Shown here: piece by piece, positions 10,901-21,100 of the stretch
How positions within the stretch are numbered: position 1 is the first letter of the stretch
How the letters are laid out: each line of letters opens with the position of its first letter
From: Defluviitaleaceae bacterium
GTDB taxonomy: Bacteria; Bacillota; Clostridia; Lachnospirales; WQUN01
Length of the DNA stretch: 64,000 nt
Assembly (NCBI GenBank): GCA_009780585.1
Contig: WQZS01000004.1
Location: forward strand, 62,001-126,000
Direction of reading: 5' to 3'
The notes under the pieces: generated by a model
Seen by the model: the letters and a program-made list of their open reading frames with translations, nothing else
The model's database searches: none
Told to the model about the DNA's origin: nothing
Made by a program: the position numbers and the translations under genes

Positions 10901-11987
10901 AATTATATTGCTGTTCGTGTTCGGCGATAGCGGCGTGGGAGTTCGGGCTGATGCCGTAAAACAACACGGGCGCGTTGCGGAAGAACAGGTAATAATAATC
11001 CTTTAAAAACTCCAGCGCGGGGTCGCCCGAAACGATCACCGACGAAATATTGCGGGAAACGATATCGGCCCGCAAAAGCGAAGCGATGTACGCCATATTC
11101 TGCTGCCCGCGCGTGAAGCGGTTGGCGTCGATATTGACCGTAATCCATTCGATGGATTCGTCGTCCTCGAATTGGGAACGCAGGGCCGCGGCGAAGCGAT
11201 CCTCGCGGCTGAGTTCAATACCGGTAGAAATGATATGCAGTACCGTCCGCTTGGGGTTCAGTTCCGGCAGCGCAAGGTCGGAAAGGATACGTGAAGCGCT
11301 CCCGTCCGCAAACATACGCGTCAGCGTGTCGTTAAGCAAGGGCACAACCGCCGCGTGGCTTTCATGCAAATAGATATGTACCGGCAGGATATGCACCTGC
11401 CCCACGCGTATGACGCTGTAGCGTGCACCGATGTTTTCGTGGTCGCGTTCGGCCAATACGGCTACGTCGTAGTCCCCGTTTTCCAACCCGTTGAGCACGG
11501 CTCTGCTGGTGGGGCGTTCGGTAACCGACGCGCCCGCGGGGAGGTTCTCCAAAATAAAGGTACGGTTTTCCAGTATCCCTACGCGCAAGCCGTCAAGCTC
11601 CGCCCACGAATTAATACGCAAATCGCTGCCGTCCCGCGCAAAAACGCGTACGTTGGAATTTTCAATGGGGATCGGGACTTGGATAAGGTTTGTATATGTA
11701 TGGTGTAAATTGGGGTAACCCGTGGTAAGGCCATCGACAATCCCCTCGTTTGCCTGCGTATACCCCTCCCTGATGATGGGGGTTACGAAATCGACGCTTT
11801 TGCCCAGCGAACGGAACGCAACGTATAACAGGCGATTGGTGGATATAGGCTCGGTATTGGCGGTGGCGATGACGAAATGGCTTTGTTCGGGATCGTTCGG
11901 ATACACGGCGGACACACCGAAATAAACAACCGAAAAGAAAGCGGCAAGAAGAAAAATGAGATATGAAAGGATTCGGCAATTTTTCAT
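7947..11987 (-). CDS. Membrane hybrid histidine kinase with two periplasmic-binding-type sensor domains
   Basis: This encodes 1346 residues from the ATG at 11987, which has AGGGG eight bases upstream; an earlier in-frame ATG at 12044 lacks a site and would place 19 residues before the signal segment. Domains in order are: signal anchor (MKNCRILSYLIFLLAAFFSV); an extracellular SBP_bac_3-like domain at about 35-245; an ABC_sub_bind-type (PF04392-like) domain at about 250-545; a membrane segment at about 567-591; PAS at about 610-725; HisKA with H748 in MSHEMRTP; HATPase; receiver (FMDHMMPEMDG); and HPt (TVHGIKGSAYG). Tandem solute-binding domains suggest sensing of small extracellular ligands, as in BvgS-type kinases; the ligand is unknown. 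The next gene encodes a second hybrid kinase. Confidence 0.9.
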   Translation of the reverse strand: MKNCRILSYLIFLLAAFFSVVYFGVSAVYPNDPEQSHFVIATANTEPISTNRLLYVAFRSLGKSVDFVTPIIREGYTQANEGIVDGLTTGYPNLHHTYTNLIQVPIPIENSNVRVFARDGSDLRINSWAELDGLRVGILENRTFILENLPAGASVTERPTSRAVLNGLENGDYDVAVLAERDHENIGARYSVIRVGQVHILPVHIYLHESHAAVVPLLNDTLTRMFADGSASRILSDLALPELNPKRTVLHIISTGIELSREDRFAAALRSQFEDDESIEWITVNIDANRFTRGQQNMAYIASLLRADIVSRNISSVIVSGDPALEFLKDYYYLFFRNAPVLFYGISPNSHAAIAEHEQQYNFTGIVKAIDAYKTVNAFLDLFPDTRTLFVVNDFTTEGIQYREAIEAQLRPLASRLDIRYNQNISAVALMEQIGALPPYGMVLFGSYFVDGAYQYLSLGETRRLLERHARVPIASLYDTRLEYSALGGLGPDYVRYGYTVAGMLRQILDGVSVEDIPTIHDSGPLNRWVFDRAQMDRFNIRERDLPYGAEVINRVPGIREANPHYFFALAAALSVTALLIIGSGIFLFLNGKHAKQRDKLQQELTMEKSLMETIFDSVPEILFVKDMNNLFLRVNKRFEEHFGCEEGDIIGKRGYEYPSLGAIVDDYLETELTIVTENRPISVEKYISSAKGAKGFYEIISAPLRDRHNRVLGIAGVAYDMTHRKNSEEAAQAASAAKSNFLTNMSHEMRTPLTAVLGLTELTLETVQLDDETHGNLVKVYRSGETLLNLINDILDISKIEADKLELNPQRYDLPSLLNDTITQSILYIGEKPIELILNIEPDLPNYLYGDELRIKQILSNLLSNAFKYTKEGTVELGMRHEDAEDGIWVTAWVKDTGVGIKPEDMNRLFTLYGKLEDGDEKSKNRRTEGTGLGLSITKKVAEMMNGYITADSEYGKGSTFTVYLRQGYVDDTPIGPDVVKSLKSNNYAVQRFESAKMTRVNLSYARVLLVDDNPTNLDVAKGLMGLYGMTVDCVTGGQQAIDAMRDPGIRYNAIFMDHMMPEMDGVSAVKLIRAIDSDYAKRIPIIALTANAIVGNEEMFLSKGFTAFIAKPIALAKLDSVLRQWVRDKGKEARLTHKTITAEIRRGRESGILHGIPGLDINKGIAHFGDSEEAYIKVLQSFVRSTRPLLEVLKTASRDTLDIYGVTVHGIKGSAYGIFAEDVGDLAAALEKAALVNNFYYVSENNHPFIEKVSTLLTDISDALAESGITSKPAKDKPDTALLKKMLDACITFDIDGMDEAMDAIESYVYTDDGGLAADLRNKLDQGNYKLIRNELTAFFNTEV

Positions 11988-12094
11988 TCGGGATACCCCT
12001 ATTCCAATCGCTTCATTATAATGTATACCACATTTTATCAACAAAGGCCAGGAATTTGTAACCTTTTAAACGAAAATCGCCCGCGGATAAAGGA

Positions 12095-12127
12095 AAAGGC
12101 ATGGCGCGTCATTAACGCCATGCCTTT
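12095..12127 (-). terminator. Terminator of the giant surface-protein gene
   Basis: AAAGGCATGGCG (12095-12106) and CGCCATGCCTTT (12116-12127) form a perfect 12-bp stem with a nine-base loop. On the minus strand the stem is followed by TTTTCC. It lies 24 bp after the stop of the surface-protein gene and before the kinase operon on the same strand. Confidence 0.85.
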
Positions 12128-12150
12128 ATAATCGTGTTTATCCGTTCGTG

Positions 12151-15100
12151 TTACTTCCGATATTTTTTCCTTATCACTTTTATTGTGATACCCAGCAGCG
12201 TCATGAGCAATCCCGCGCCGAATAACACATGGCTCCTTGGGGTTTCACCGGTCGCCGGCATCCCGAGAGATTCCCAATCCCCCAGCGGTACATCCCAATC
12301 CTCGAAAATCCACAGTTCCTCGTCGTCGTCCCAGCACCAGTTGCCCAGCGGGATGCCCATATCGTCAAATTCCATAAAGTAGATTTCGTCGCCGTCCATC
12401 ATGGGTACCAAGGTATAACCGGGTACCGATGGGACGGGCGGGACATACGGGTTCGAACCGCCCGGTGTATCCGGGTCGGGCTGGGTCCCCGTAAAGTCAA
12501 AGTCGGGGGGATAGCTATCCGGTGTCAGTTCCTCCGAGAATACGATATGGATCGGCGGTGTCGGGCTCGGTGAAGGTTCCGGCGGTGTGGGGTCGTCGGG
12601 CTCGGTTTCGGGTGTCGGACTCGGTGAAGGCTCCGGTTCGGGGTCGTCGGTTTCCGGCTCAGGCGTCGGGCTCGGCGAAGGCGTCGGAGTGGGTGTCGGC
12701 GTCGGCGTCGGCGAGGGTGAAGGTGAGGGGGTTGGCAGCGGATCGTCATCGGTTATCGGTATAATCGGCGTGGGGGTCGGCCTTGGCCTTGGCGTCGGCA
12801 AGGGCCTGGGGGTCGATTCCGGTGTGGGGGTTGGCGTAACGGGAGGGGTATAGCGGTTGGTGAATACGATACCCGGGTAGCTGCCGAAGGAAGCCACCAG
12901 CCTGCGGACCGCGTGCATGTTCGGCAACCCGTCAAAATCGGATTGGGGCACGCCATCGTCAAGTATAATGATTAAACCATCGTCATCGTCGCTGTCTATG
13001 CTTCCGTCGAATGGGGAGAAACCGCCGCCGTTGTCTTGCGGATCACCGCCGTCGCCGTTTCCGTCACCATCATTACTTTGGCCATCGTTGTCATCGCCGT
13101 TGTCATCGTCATCACTATCAAGGTCATCGTTGTCGTCGCCGTTTTCGTCGTTATCATCGTCGTCTTCATCATCTCCATCGTCGGCGTCAAGGTCTTCGTC
13201 GCCGTCATTATCGGCATCGTCGTCTTCATCGTCTTCGGCGTTTACATCGTCGTCGTCATCATCATCCGGGGTTACCGGAGGAATCACCGGAAGCACTATC
13301 GGAGCGTCGTCCCCTTCAACATAGACATTGACAGACAATTCGTAAACGGTGACGTCGTAAGAAACGTTCGCGTCACCCGTCATGATTTCTATGACCCGGT
13401 AGTTATGGGTGCCGACCCTGTCTTCGGAATAATAAAGGGTGAAGCTGAAGTTACCGTAGGCGTCATTGGTGGTGGTGGCCAGTTGTCTGCCTTGGGCATC
13501 CAGCAAGTGGAAGATGAATTCACCCGCGACCATATCCCTGCCCGTAAGCACCTTATTGCCGTAGATAACGATGGATGTATCTATTAAATCGCTTGGGGCG
13601 TAGGTGTTGACGAACCTGATTTCGTCCGTGCCGTAATTAAGGATGATCCTGGACGCAAGGACATCGTCGGCCCTTGACAGTTCATCGACGCGGTACGAGA
13701 GGCTGCCGTTTTCTTCCGTTACTTCCACCGTCATGAAGTATTTGACCGTATCGTAGGTGAATTCGGGATGATTAATCCGGTTTTCTTCAATTCTTAAGCG
13801 GTACGTCCCGGGCTCGGTGAAGGTAATGGGAGCGAAGGTAAACCCGCCCGTAAGGTTGGTTTGTCCGGTGGTTACGGGGTTGGACGTTTCCATATCCGTA
13901 ACGTTGAAGGTAAACATCGGGAGCGTTCCCGGGGCGTCAACCCCGTATTCGTACACGACGTCCTTATTCGCATACAGGACTAATTGGACGGGGTCAAAGA
14001 GCGGCGGCGTTGGCGGGGTATATTCATTTACAAAAATCATGGGCCACTCGATGCCGTAACCGCTGTCGTAGTTGGTGGAGGTCCGTTCCAGCGTGAGCAC
14101 AAGCTCCCCGTTGACTTCCCTTTCCACTTCGTCGATTTGGATGATGACCCATTTGTCGTCTTCGTCATAGGTCATGCCTTCAATCCGTTGGCCTACCGGC
14201 GGAAGCACCTCGCGGATGATGAACGTATGCGTCCCCGCTTCGTTGATAAGGATGGGCCCGTCAAAGATAATATTGCCCGCTCCGTTGCTGTAGCCCATTA
14301 CCTCCGGTACGGGATGGAGCTCGTTGGTTTCATCGTTCAAGCGGTGTACGGAGAAGCCAAACACCCAGCTTGAATCGTAATCCGGATGGCTGTTGGGGGC
14401 GGCTCCGTCGACTTTCTTGAGGCCGGTCAGTTTAACCTCGATGCTGTCGTAGCTGCGGGGGGCTCTGTCGGAGGTGTTGAAGAATTTCATCTTCGGGCCC
14501 ACATCCAATTGAGCCGTTCCTTCCCTGTCGAAGTCATAATCCGTTTCGTCCGCTCCGTCCGGCCCTTCCCCTATATAGGTAGTGGAAACCCATGACAGGG
14601 TGCCGTTTCCGTTGCGTACGACTTCGATTTCGATGATATGGGTGAGGTTGTCAAATGTCACGTTGTAATGCGCGGGATAGCGGCCGCCCGGGTTTTCCGT
14701 TACCGTAAACCGATGGGTTCCGGCGGTCGTTATCTCGATGGGGTCAAAGAAGATAACGCCCCATTGGTCGTTGCTGCCGGTTGATACGACGCGGGAATTC
14801 GCGTCCCTGACGGTGAAGTCAAACACCCAGCCCGGACCGGGGACTTCGCCGTTCACCATCTTTATCCCATATATGGGTATAAGGAGGGGGGCGGGTACCA
14901 GGGTGCTGGTGTTGGTTATGGTGATGCTGCCGTGCATGTTTTCCCCGGCGATGATTTCAACGTTGGGGCTGTAGGATGCTACCCAGCCTGTAGGCCCTTG
15001 TTCCTTGACGGTGTAGATATAACCGGGTTCCAGGTTTGTAAAGGTAACGGTCCCGTTGTTAACGACGTCAATGGGCAACCATTGTCCCGTCGCTTCCCAG

Positions 15101-18100
15101 TTATCCCAATAATCGCCGCGCGCCCTGTTGGTAACCACCAGGTCTTCCGGCTTGATACGGACCAAATCGACCCGAATGTTCCCGGACGCGGGTATATCGG
15201 CGCCTACCCATTCCTTATATACATCGATACTGCCCAAACCGGTATAGCGGTTGGTAACCGTTATGGTTCCGGTGATAAAACCGTCGCCGGAAACCGGGGT
15301 CAACGCGCTGTATTCCACCATCGTCCAATCCGTCAAGTTCGTTTTTTCGATGACGGAATAGGAACGTCCCGGTTCCAGGTCATTAAAGACAACGTTCCAA
15401 TTATAGGGGCCCATTACTTCGGTGATTCCCGAAGGTACACCGTCGATAACCAGTTCCACCACGATTTGCTCGTGGGGAGCCGGCGCGCCTTCCCACACCT
15501 TCGTGACTTCAAGGGCTTCCGGGGCGTACGTGTTTAGAAATTTCAGCATTTCCGGGTTATACACGCCGTTTATTTCCGTGGTTGTAAACACGCCGTTCAC
15601 CGTTCTGTAAATGTGGGTGATGACCGCGTGGGTTGTAGGTTCATGGGTGACGAGTACCCGCATCCACACAGGGTTTTGTTCAATCATCCAGGACGGTCCG
15701 GGGTTGCGTTCCGTTATCCTAAAGAAGAAGTATTGGTCATGCTCTTCCAAAAGCAGCCAGGTAATCGCGTCAAAGGCAAATACCTTACCGTCGGAAGTAC
15801 CCGTGGTGGTCGCGGTTGAGGTGATCCCATCCGTTACCGCGGTATTGTTGATCGTTCCCGTGGCTTGCCCGCCGGGTATTCCGATAACTTCCACCAGGTC
15901 AAAGGTAAAGGTTGTACTGACGGGATTACCGCGCAGGATATCAAGTTCCTTTATCCCTTCGATAACCAAGGAGGTTTTGCCCTTTTCGATATTATCGAAG
16001 GTGTTGGTGAAGCGGCGGAATTCGGTATTCGCCGCCAGGGGGGCATCCGTTCCGGATTTCCATTCATCCCCGTCCCACCAGTATTGGCTGAACTGCCCGG
16101 TTACCGGATCGGACGTCAGCTTTACGAACAATACGGCGCGGTCGTGGGTCCAGCCGTTCCAATGGGGCCCGGAGGTTTCGTTGGGGTTTTCCGTCAAGCG
16201 GAAGTAATACGTCCCCCGCTCCATATTGGGCAGGTTGTAACTGACTTGGGACGTGGCCGCTGTACGCGCGTTTTGGATACGCGCTTCCCCACCGGCCAGT
16301 ACGGAACTTTCCGCGGGCATGGCGCGCATGTTGATGGGGTTGTCGGTCAAGTCACCCGAATCCAATACGGGGCTGAGTTCTCGCAAGGTAAAAGCGAAGC
16401 TCCTGCTCGGCGGGGGTTCGGGCAGCCCGGTGGTCGGGGAAGTCAGCACCGGATAAATCTTATAGAAGCTGATAGTCGCGGAGCCCAGGAAATAGGTGTT
16501 GTTAAAGGCACCGTTATCGGGGGTCATGGTAGTAACATCCGCCAGCGGCTGGCCGTTATAGTAAACCTTGCTTAGGTCAACGGATTGCCATTGGGGGGTA
16601 TCGATAACCAAGTTGTTATAACCGTGGGCCAGTCCGCTTCCCGGGGTTACGGTTACCTTTAGTACCCGGTGGGCATCGAGTATCCAACCGCCTGCTGTAC
16701 TGCCCGCAGGCATCCTTTCCTCTAGCAGGAAGTAATACTCGCCCGGTTCGGAGAAGGTTAGGGAGAAGTTATGGCTCCCGTTGCGGGCCATATCCGTAAT
16801 CTTGGTTTCCGCTCCGGTTACGGTAAAGGTGTTGTCGTCGTTTTTGGTAAGCGCGTAACGGAAGAAGGCGAAGTTGATGGCGGGGGGAGCGCTCCCAACG
16901 ACGGTTTTGGTGATGTTTATTAAGTCGGTGGTCTTCGGCAGGAAGACATTGATAAAGTTATCCTCCGCCGGGATGTCGGTGTACAGGGTGGTCGTGGTGT
17001 TTAAGAAGCCGATCCCGTCGATGTGGATATTCGCCAGGGGCGCTGTTATATACGATTGGCTGATCTTCGTCAGCATACCGTTGTCGCCGTAATCGATAAC
17101 CACTTTTAACAGGCGGTATTTGTCATACACCCAGTCATTGCTTGGGGCGGTACTCGTTTCTTCTATTAAATAGTAGTAAATCCCCGGGGCGTTGTAGGTG
17201 ATATTGATGTTGCTTGTGATGGGGTTGTTGGCGGCGGTGGGTTTTAAGGAGTTAGCCGCTGCCCAGTTACCCAAGCCGGTATACCGTTCCGTAGTTTCAT
17301 TATATTCCAGCTCGATATACCTGAAGGTGTAGGTCGTTTCGAACTGGGCGGCGGCGAGGGTGTTCCTGCTCCGTACTTCCTTACCGTAAGTGAGGTTAAT
17401 GCCCGCGCCGTAGTATATATTGACGAAGGTGGAATTCCCTTCAACCGTTGTGGGGGTATTGGGGAAGAGGCTGCTGAGGTTAGCGGGCAGCCACGTTACG
17501 GTAGAACGCAGCATATGGGTGACGGGGTCGTTTTCAATCGCTATCCGCAATACCCGGTATCTGTCGTATCTCCAGCCCGCGGGTTGGGTCCCCAATTCCT
17601 CGATCAAATAATAGTGGGTACCGACCCCTTGGAATTCCATATTAAAGGAAGTGGAACCCGTGGCGGAGGTCAGGTTAATCGCAAGGGGAATGGACAGGGG
17701 TTCGCCCGGTGCCGCGGCGGTAATTACGCCGTCCGTCGTTGTGATGCTTGACCCCGGGATTTCCCTTACCGCGAAGTTGTAGGTGCCGAAGCCGGATGTA
17801 ATGCCCCGTACTTCCTTGCTGATGGGTACGGTTACGGTAATGCGGCTGTACCGGTTGATAAATACGTTGTTATTGGCGGAAAAAGAGGAGAGACTGCCCG
17901 CCGCGTACCATGCATGGTATGCCTCAAAATTCACCGTCGTATTCCCGTGGTTGAGGGAGGGGATGGCGTACAACGGGGCGGAAGCGACTAAACTGTCGGT
18001 AACCGCATCGAAGGTTACATCCACCTTGGCGATTCTGAAACGGTCATATTCCCAGCCCGGCGGGATGCCCGTGCTCGGTACTTCCTCTTCGATTAAGAAG

Positions 18101-21100
18101 TAATACGTACCGGGCTGATAGAAGGTAACGTTGAAGCTGTGGCTTTCCCTTCCGCCTTCCCCTACAGCGTTGGGGGACAGGGAGGAACCGGAATTCGGTA
18201 CCTCTGTCGGGCCTACGGTAAAGGCGCCCGCGTTGCCGTTGATGGGATGCACATTAAAGCGGTAGGAACGGACGGTATGGGATGCCGCGCCGGGTCCGAC
18301 GATTTCCTTGTAATAGGTAAACGTGGAAGTAACGCTGTCAAAGCGGTTGACGAATACGTTGTTGTCGGGGGCAAAGACAAGACCGCCGGCCGCGAATGTG
18401 ATGCCGGTCAAGATAACGTTACCCGCCGCGTCCACATTCGGAGCCGCGTAAGCTACGGAGGCGTTCAGTTCTTGGAGGCCGTAGGTGTTGGGGGCGTTTT
18501 TGTTTTGGACGATTTCCCCGTCCTCCGTTACGGTGATCCTCACAATGCGGAAGCGGTCATAAGTCCAACCGTCCGCCGGCGGCAAGGGGAGGGTTTCTTC
18601 TATTAGGAAGAAGTGTTCCCCCGGCTCAAAGAAGGTGAAGTTGATTAACGCGCTCGGTGTCCGCTGCCCCGCTATTTTTTGGATGGTTTGCGTGGCGTTG
18701 GTGTTTTCGATGGGGGTGCTTTGGCGGGTAAAGTTCCATGTCCCGCCGCTTTCCGTCGCGTCGAGGGCGTAGACGTTGAATGCGAAACTTCCGGCGAGGT
18801 TGTTATTGGGGGCGATTTCCTTAAAGAACTCGATTTGGGTGCTTACCCTGCGGTAGGCGTTTTCGAATTCGTTGTTGGCGGGGATATACCCGCCGCGGAA
18901 GCGGTTGTAATACGCGATATCCGCGGGTAACAGCATGGAGCTGATGTCGCTTACGGGGACGGATATCCAGGAAACGGTTTGCGTCCCCGCGGATACGACG
19001 ACCTGCATCACGCGGAAGCGGTCATAGGTCCAGCCGTCATCCGGCCCGGTTGCCGGGAGTTTTTCCTCCACCAGGAAGTGGTACGTGCCGTCCGCCGTCG
19101 GCACCCCGGAGAGGGGTACCCCAATCCAGCGCCTGGGTACTTCGTCGCTGGGCATCATGTTGCCGATATCGCGGAGGGTGTTGGTTACGGGTGCGAAGGC
19201 CGCGCCCGGTTCGGGTCTGGCGATTTGCTGCATTTGGAAGTAATAACGGGTGCTGTAGTTGATTTCGTGGCTTTGGGTGCCGAACACATGCTTGTAAAGC
19301 ACGGGGCCGGAGCCGGGGCCCCCGACAAGGGAGCGGTTGACGAAGGTCCCCGTGGGTGGTGTCCATCCGGCGGGACGGTCTCCTTCGGCCCTGTAGAGTT
19401 CCAATATATTGTCAAGGGGAAGTTCCAAGCCGACGGGTGCTTCCGACAATCCGCCGATCTCCGCCAAGTTGACGGAAACAAAGGCGACGGGGTTGCCGGG
19501 TTGTTCGGGGTCGTCGGGGTCCGTTAGGGGATGGGTCATCAGTTTGCCCACACCGTAGGGGAAGCCGCCGCCGTGCTGTATAACGGTAATACGAGCCACA
19601 CGGAAGCGGTCGTAGTACCAGGGCTGGGCTTCGGGGAGGGGGTTTGTTTCCCACAACAGGAAGTAATATTCCCCGGGTTCGTGGAAGGTCAGTTCATGCC
19701 TTGCGTCGGGCACCGCGTGTATGACTTCGTCGTTGCTTGACGTGTTAATGGAGGCAAGGTCAAACCATCCGCCCGCTCCGGTAAAGGTACCGTCTTCGTT
19801 TTTCACGAGACGGTGCCCCATGAAGTTCCACGTATGGGCCGCGGAGGAACCCAATACCTGCTTGCTGTAGTTCAAAACGACGGTGATGCTGTCGTGGAAA
19901 TTGACGAAGGTGTCGTTGTCCGGGGTTTTTCCGTCGGGATACAAGGCATTGAACCTCGGGTCTTCTTGCGCCAAGGGGAAATCCGCCAAGTCAAGGGATA
20001 TCCATTCATGTACGGCGGGGTCAACTGCTCCGTCTTCGGGGGTGGGTGTAATCTTTAGGACGCGGTAGCGGTCGTAGGTCCAGCCGACGGGTAATGTGCC
20101 TGTGGGCAGCCTCTCCCGTACGAGATAGTAATAAGGCTCGGATTGGGCGATGCCGAAATGCAGGGAGGTAAAGCCGCTGAGGCTCCCGTCCGCGTTTTCG
20201 GTTACGGTGATGGAGAAACTTTCGGTATGGATATCGCTCCACACGTCATTCCCGTGGTATGCCGTCCATGACGTTCCCTCTTGCTTGATACGGCGGAGGT
20301 CAAAGTCGAAGGTGCGTCCGGCGGCGGGTAAATCAGCCGGTTCCACCCCCAGGACGGTTTTATTGACGGTTACGCCGTAGGAAATACTGTTGTTGGTGTT
20401 GACAAAATTGCCTGCCTTATCCGCTTCGGTCGAAGTGGCAAAGCCTTCGGCAACCAACCCGGAGGTGATCAGCGGCGCTAGGTCAAAGTCAATCCATTCC
20501 GCCGTTGCCTTCAGGTAATCAATGATGCCGCCGTCATCGTTCAAATTCTGCGCGACGGTAACCCGCAGTACCCGATAACGGTCATATATCCAGCCTTCGG
20601 GGATGGGGTTGGGCACCAGTTCTTCCACCAAATAATAAAATACCCCGGCGGTAATGCCGACCGGAAGGGAGAAGGACTGCTGGCCGAAGATAGTCCCGTG
20701 TTCCGGGTCCGTGGTTACCGTAATGGGGCTTATGGGGACGATGCTGCCTATTTGCGCTCCGGTTAAGTGATTAAACTGACGGTATTGGAAATTGAAAGTG
20801 GCTCCCGGCGCGGCGCCGTCCCCGACTACCTTTTTGGTGTATTCGACGTTGACGGATGGGATGTTGACGTAGGTGTTGGCGAAGGTGGAATTGCCGGGGA
20901 GGGTGTTATCCGTGTAAAAACCGCTTGCGTTTAAGTTTAAGGTTGCAACCCGTGTGGTGGAGGTCATGGCAAGTTCAATCCAGGAGATTTCGTACTTGAG
21001 GGCATATTGCATAACCCCGGAAGCGTTGGCTCTGATGGGGCGGGTGTTATCGTTGCTGACTTCTACCCGAAGGATCCTGTACCGGTCAAAGCCCCACCCG

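Noticed and set aside
12550..13270. Regular short repeats that might suggest a CRISPR array or satellite
   Set aside because: They are in-frame codon repeats for Asp/Glu-rich and Pro/Thr/Ser-rich segments; there are no constant repeats with unique spacers.
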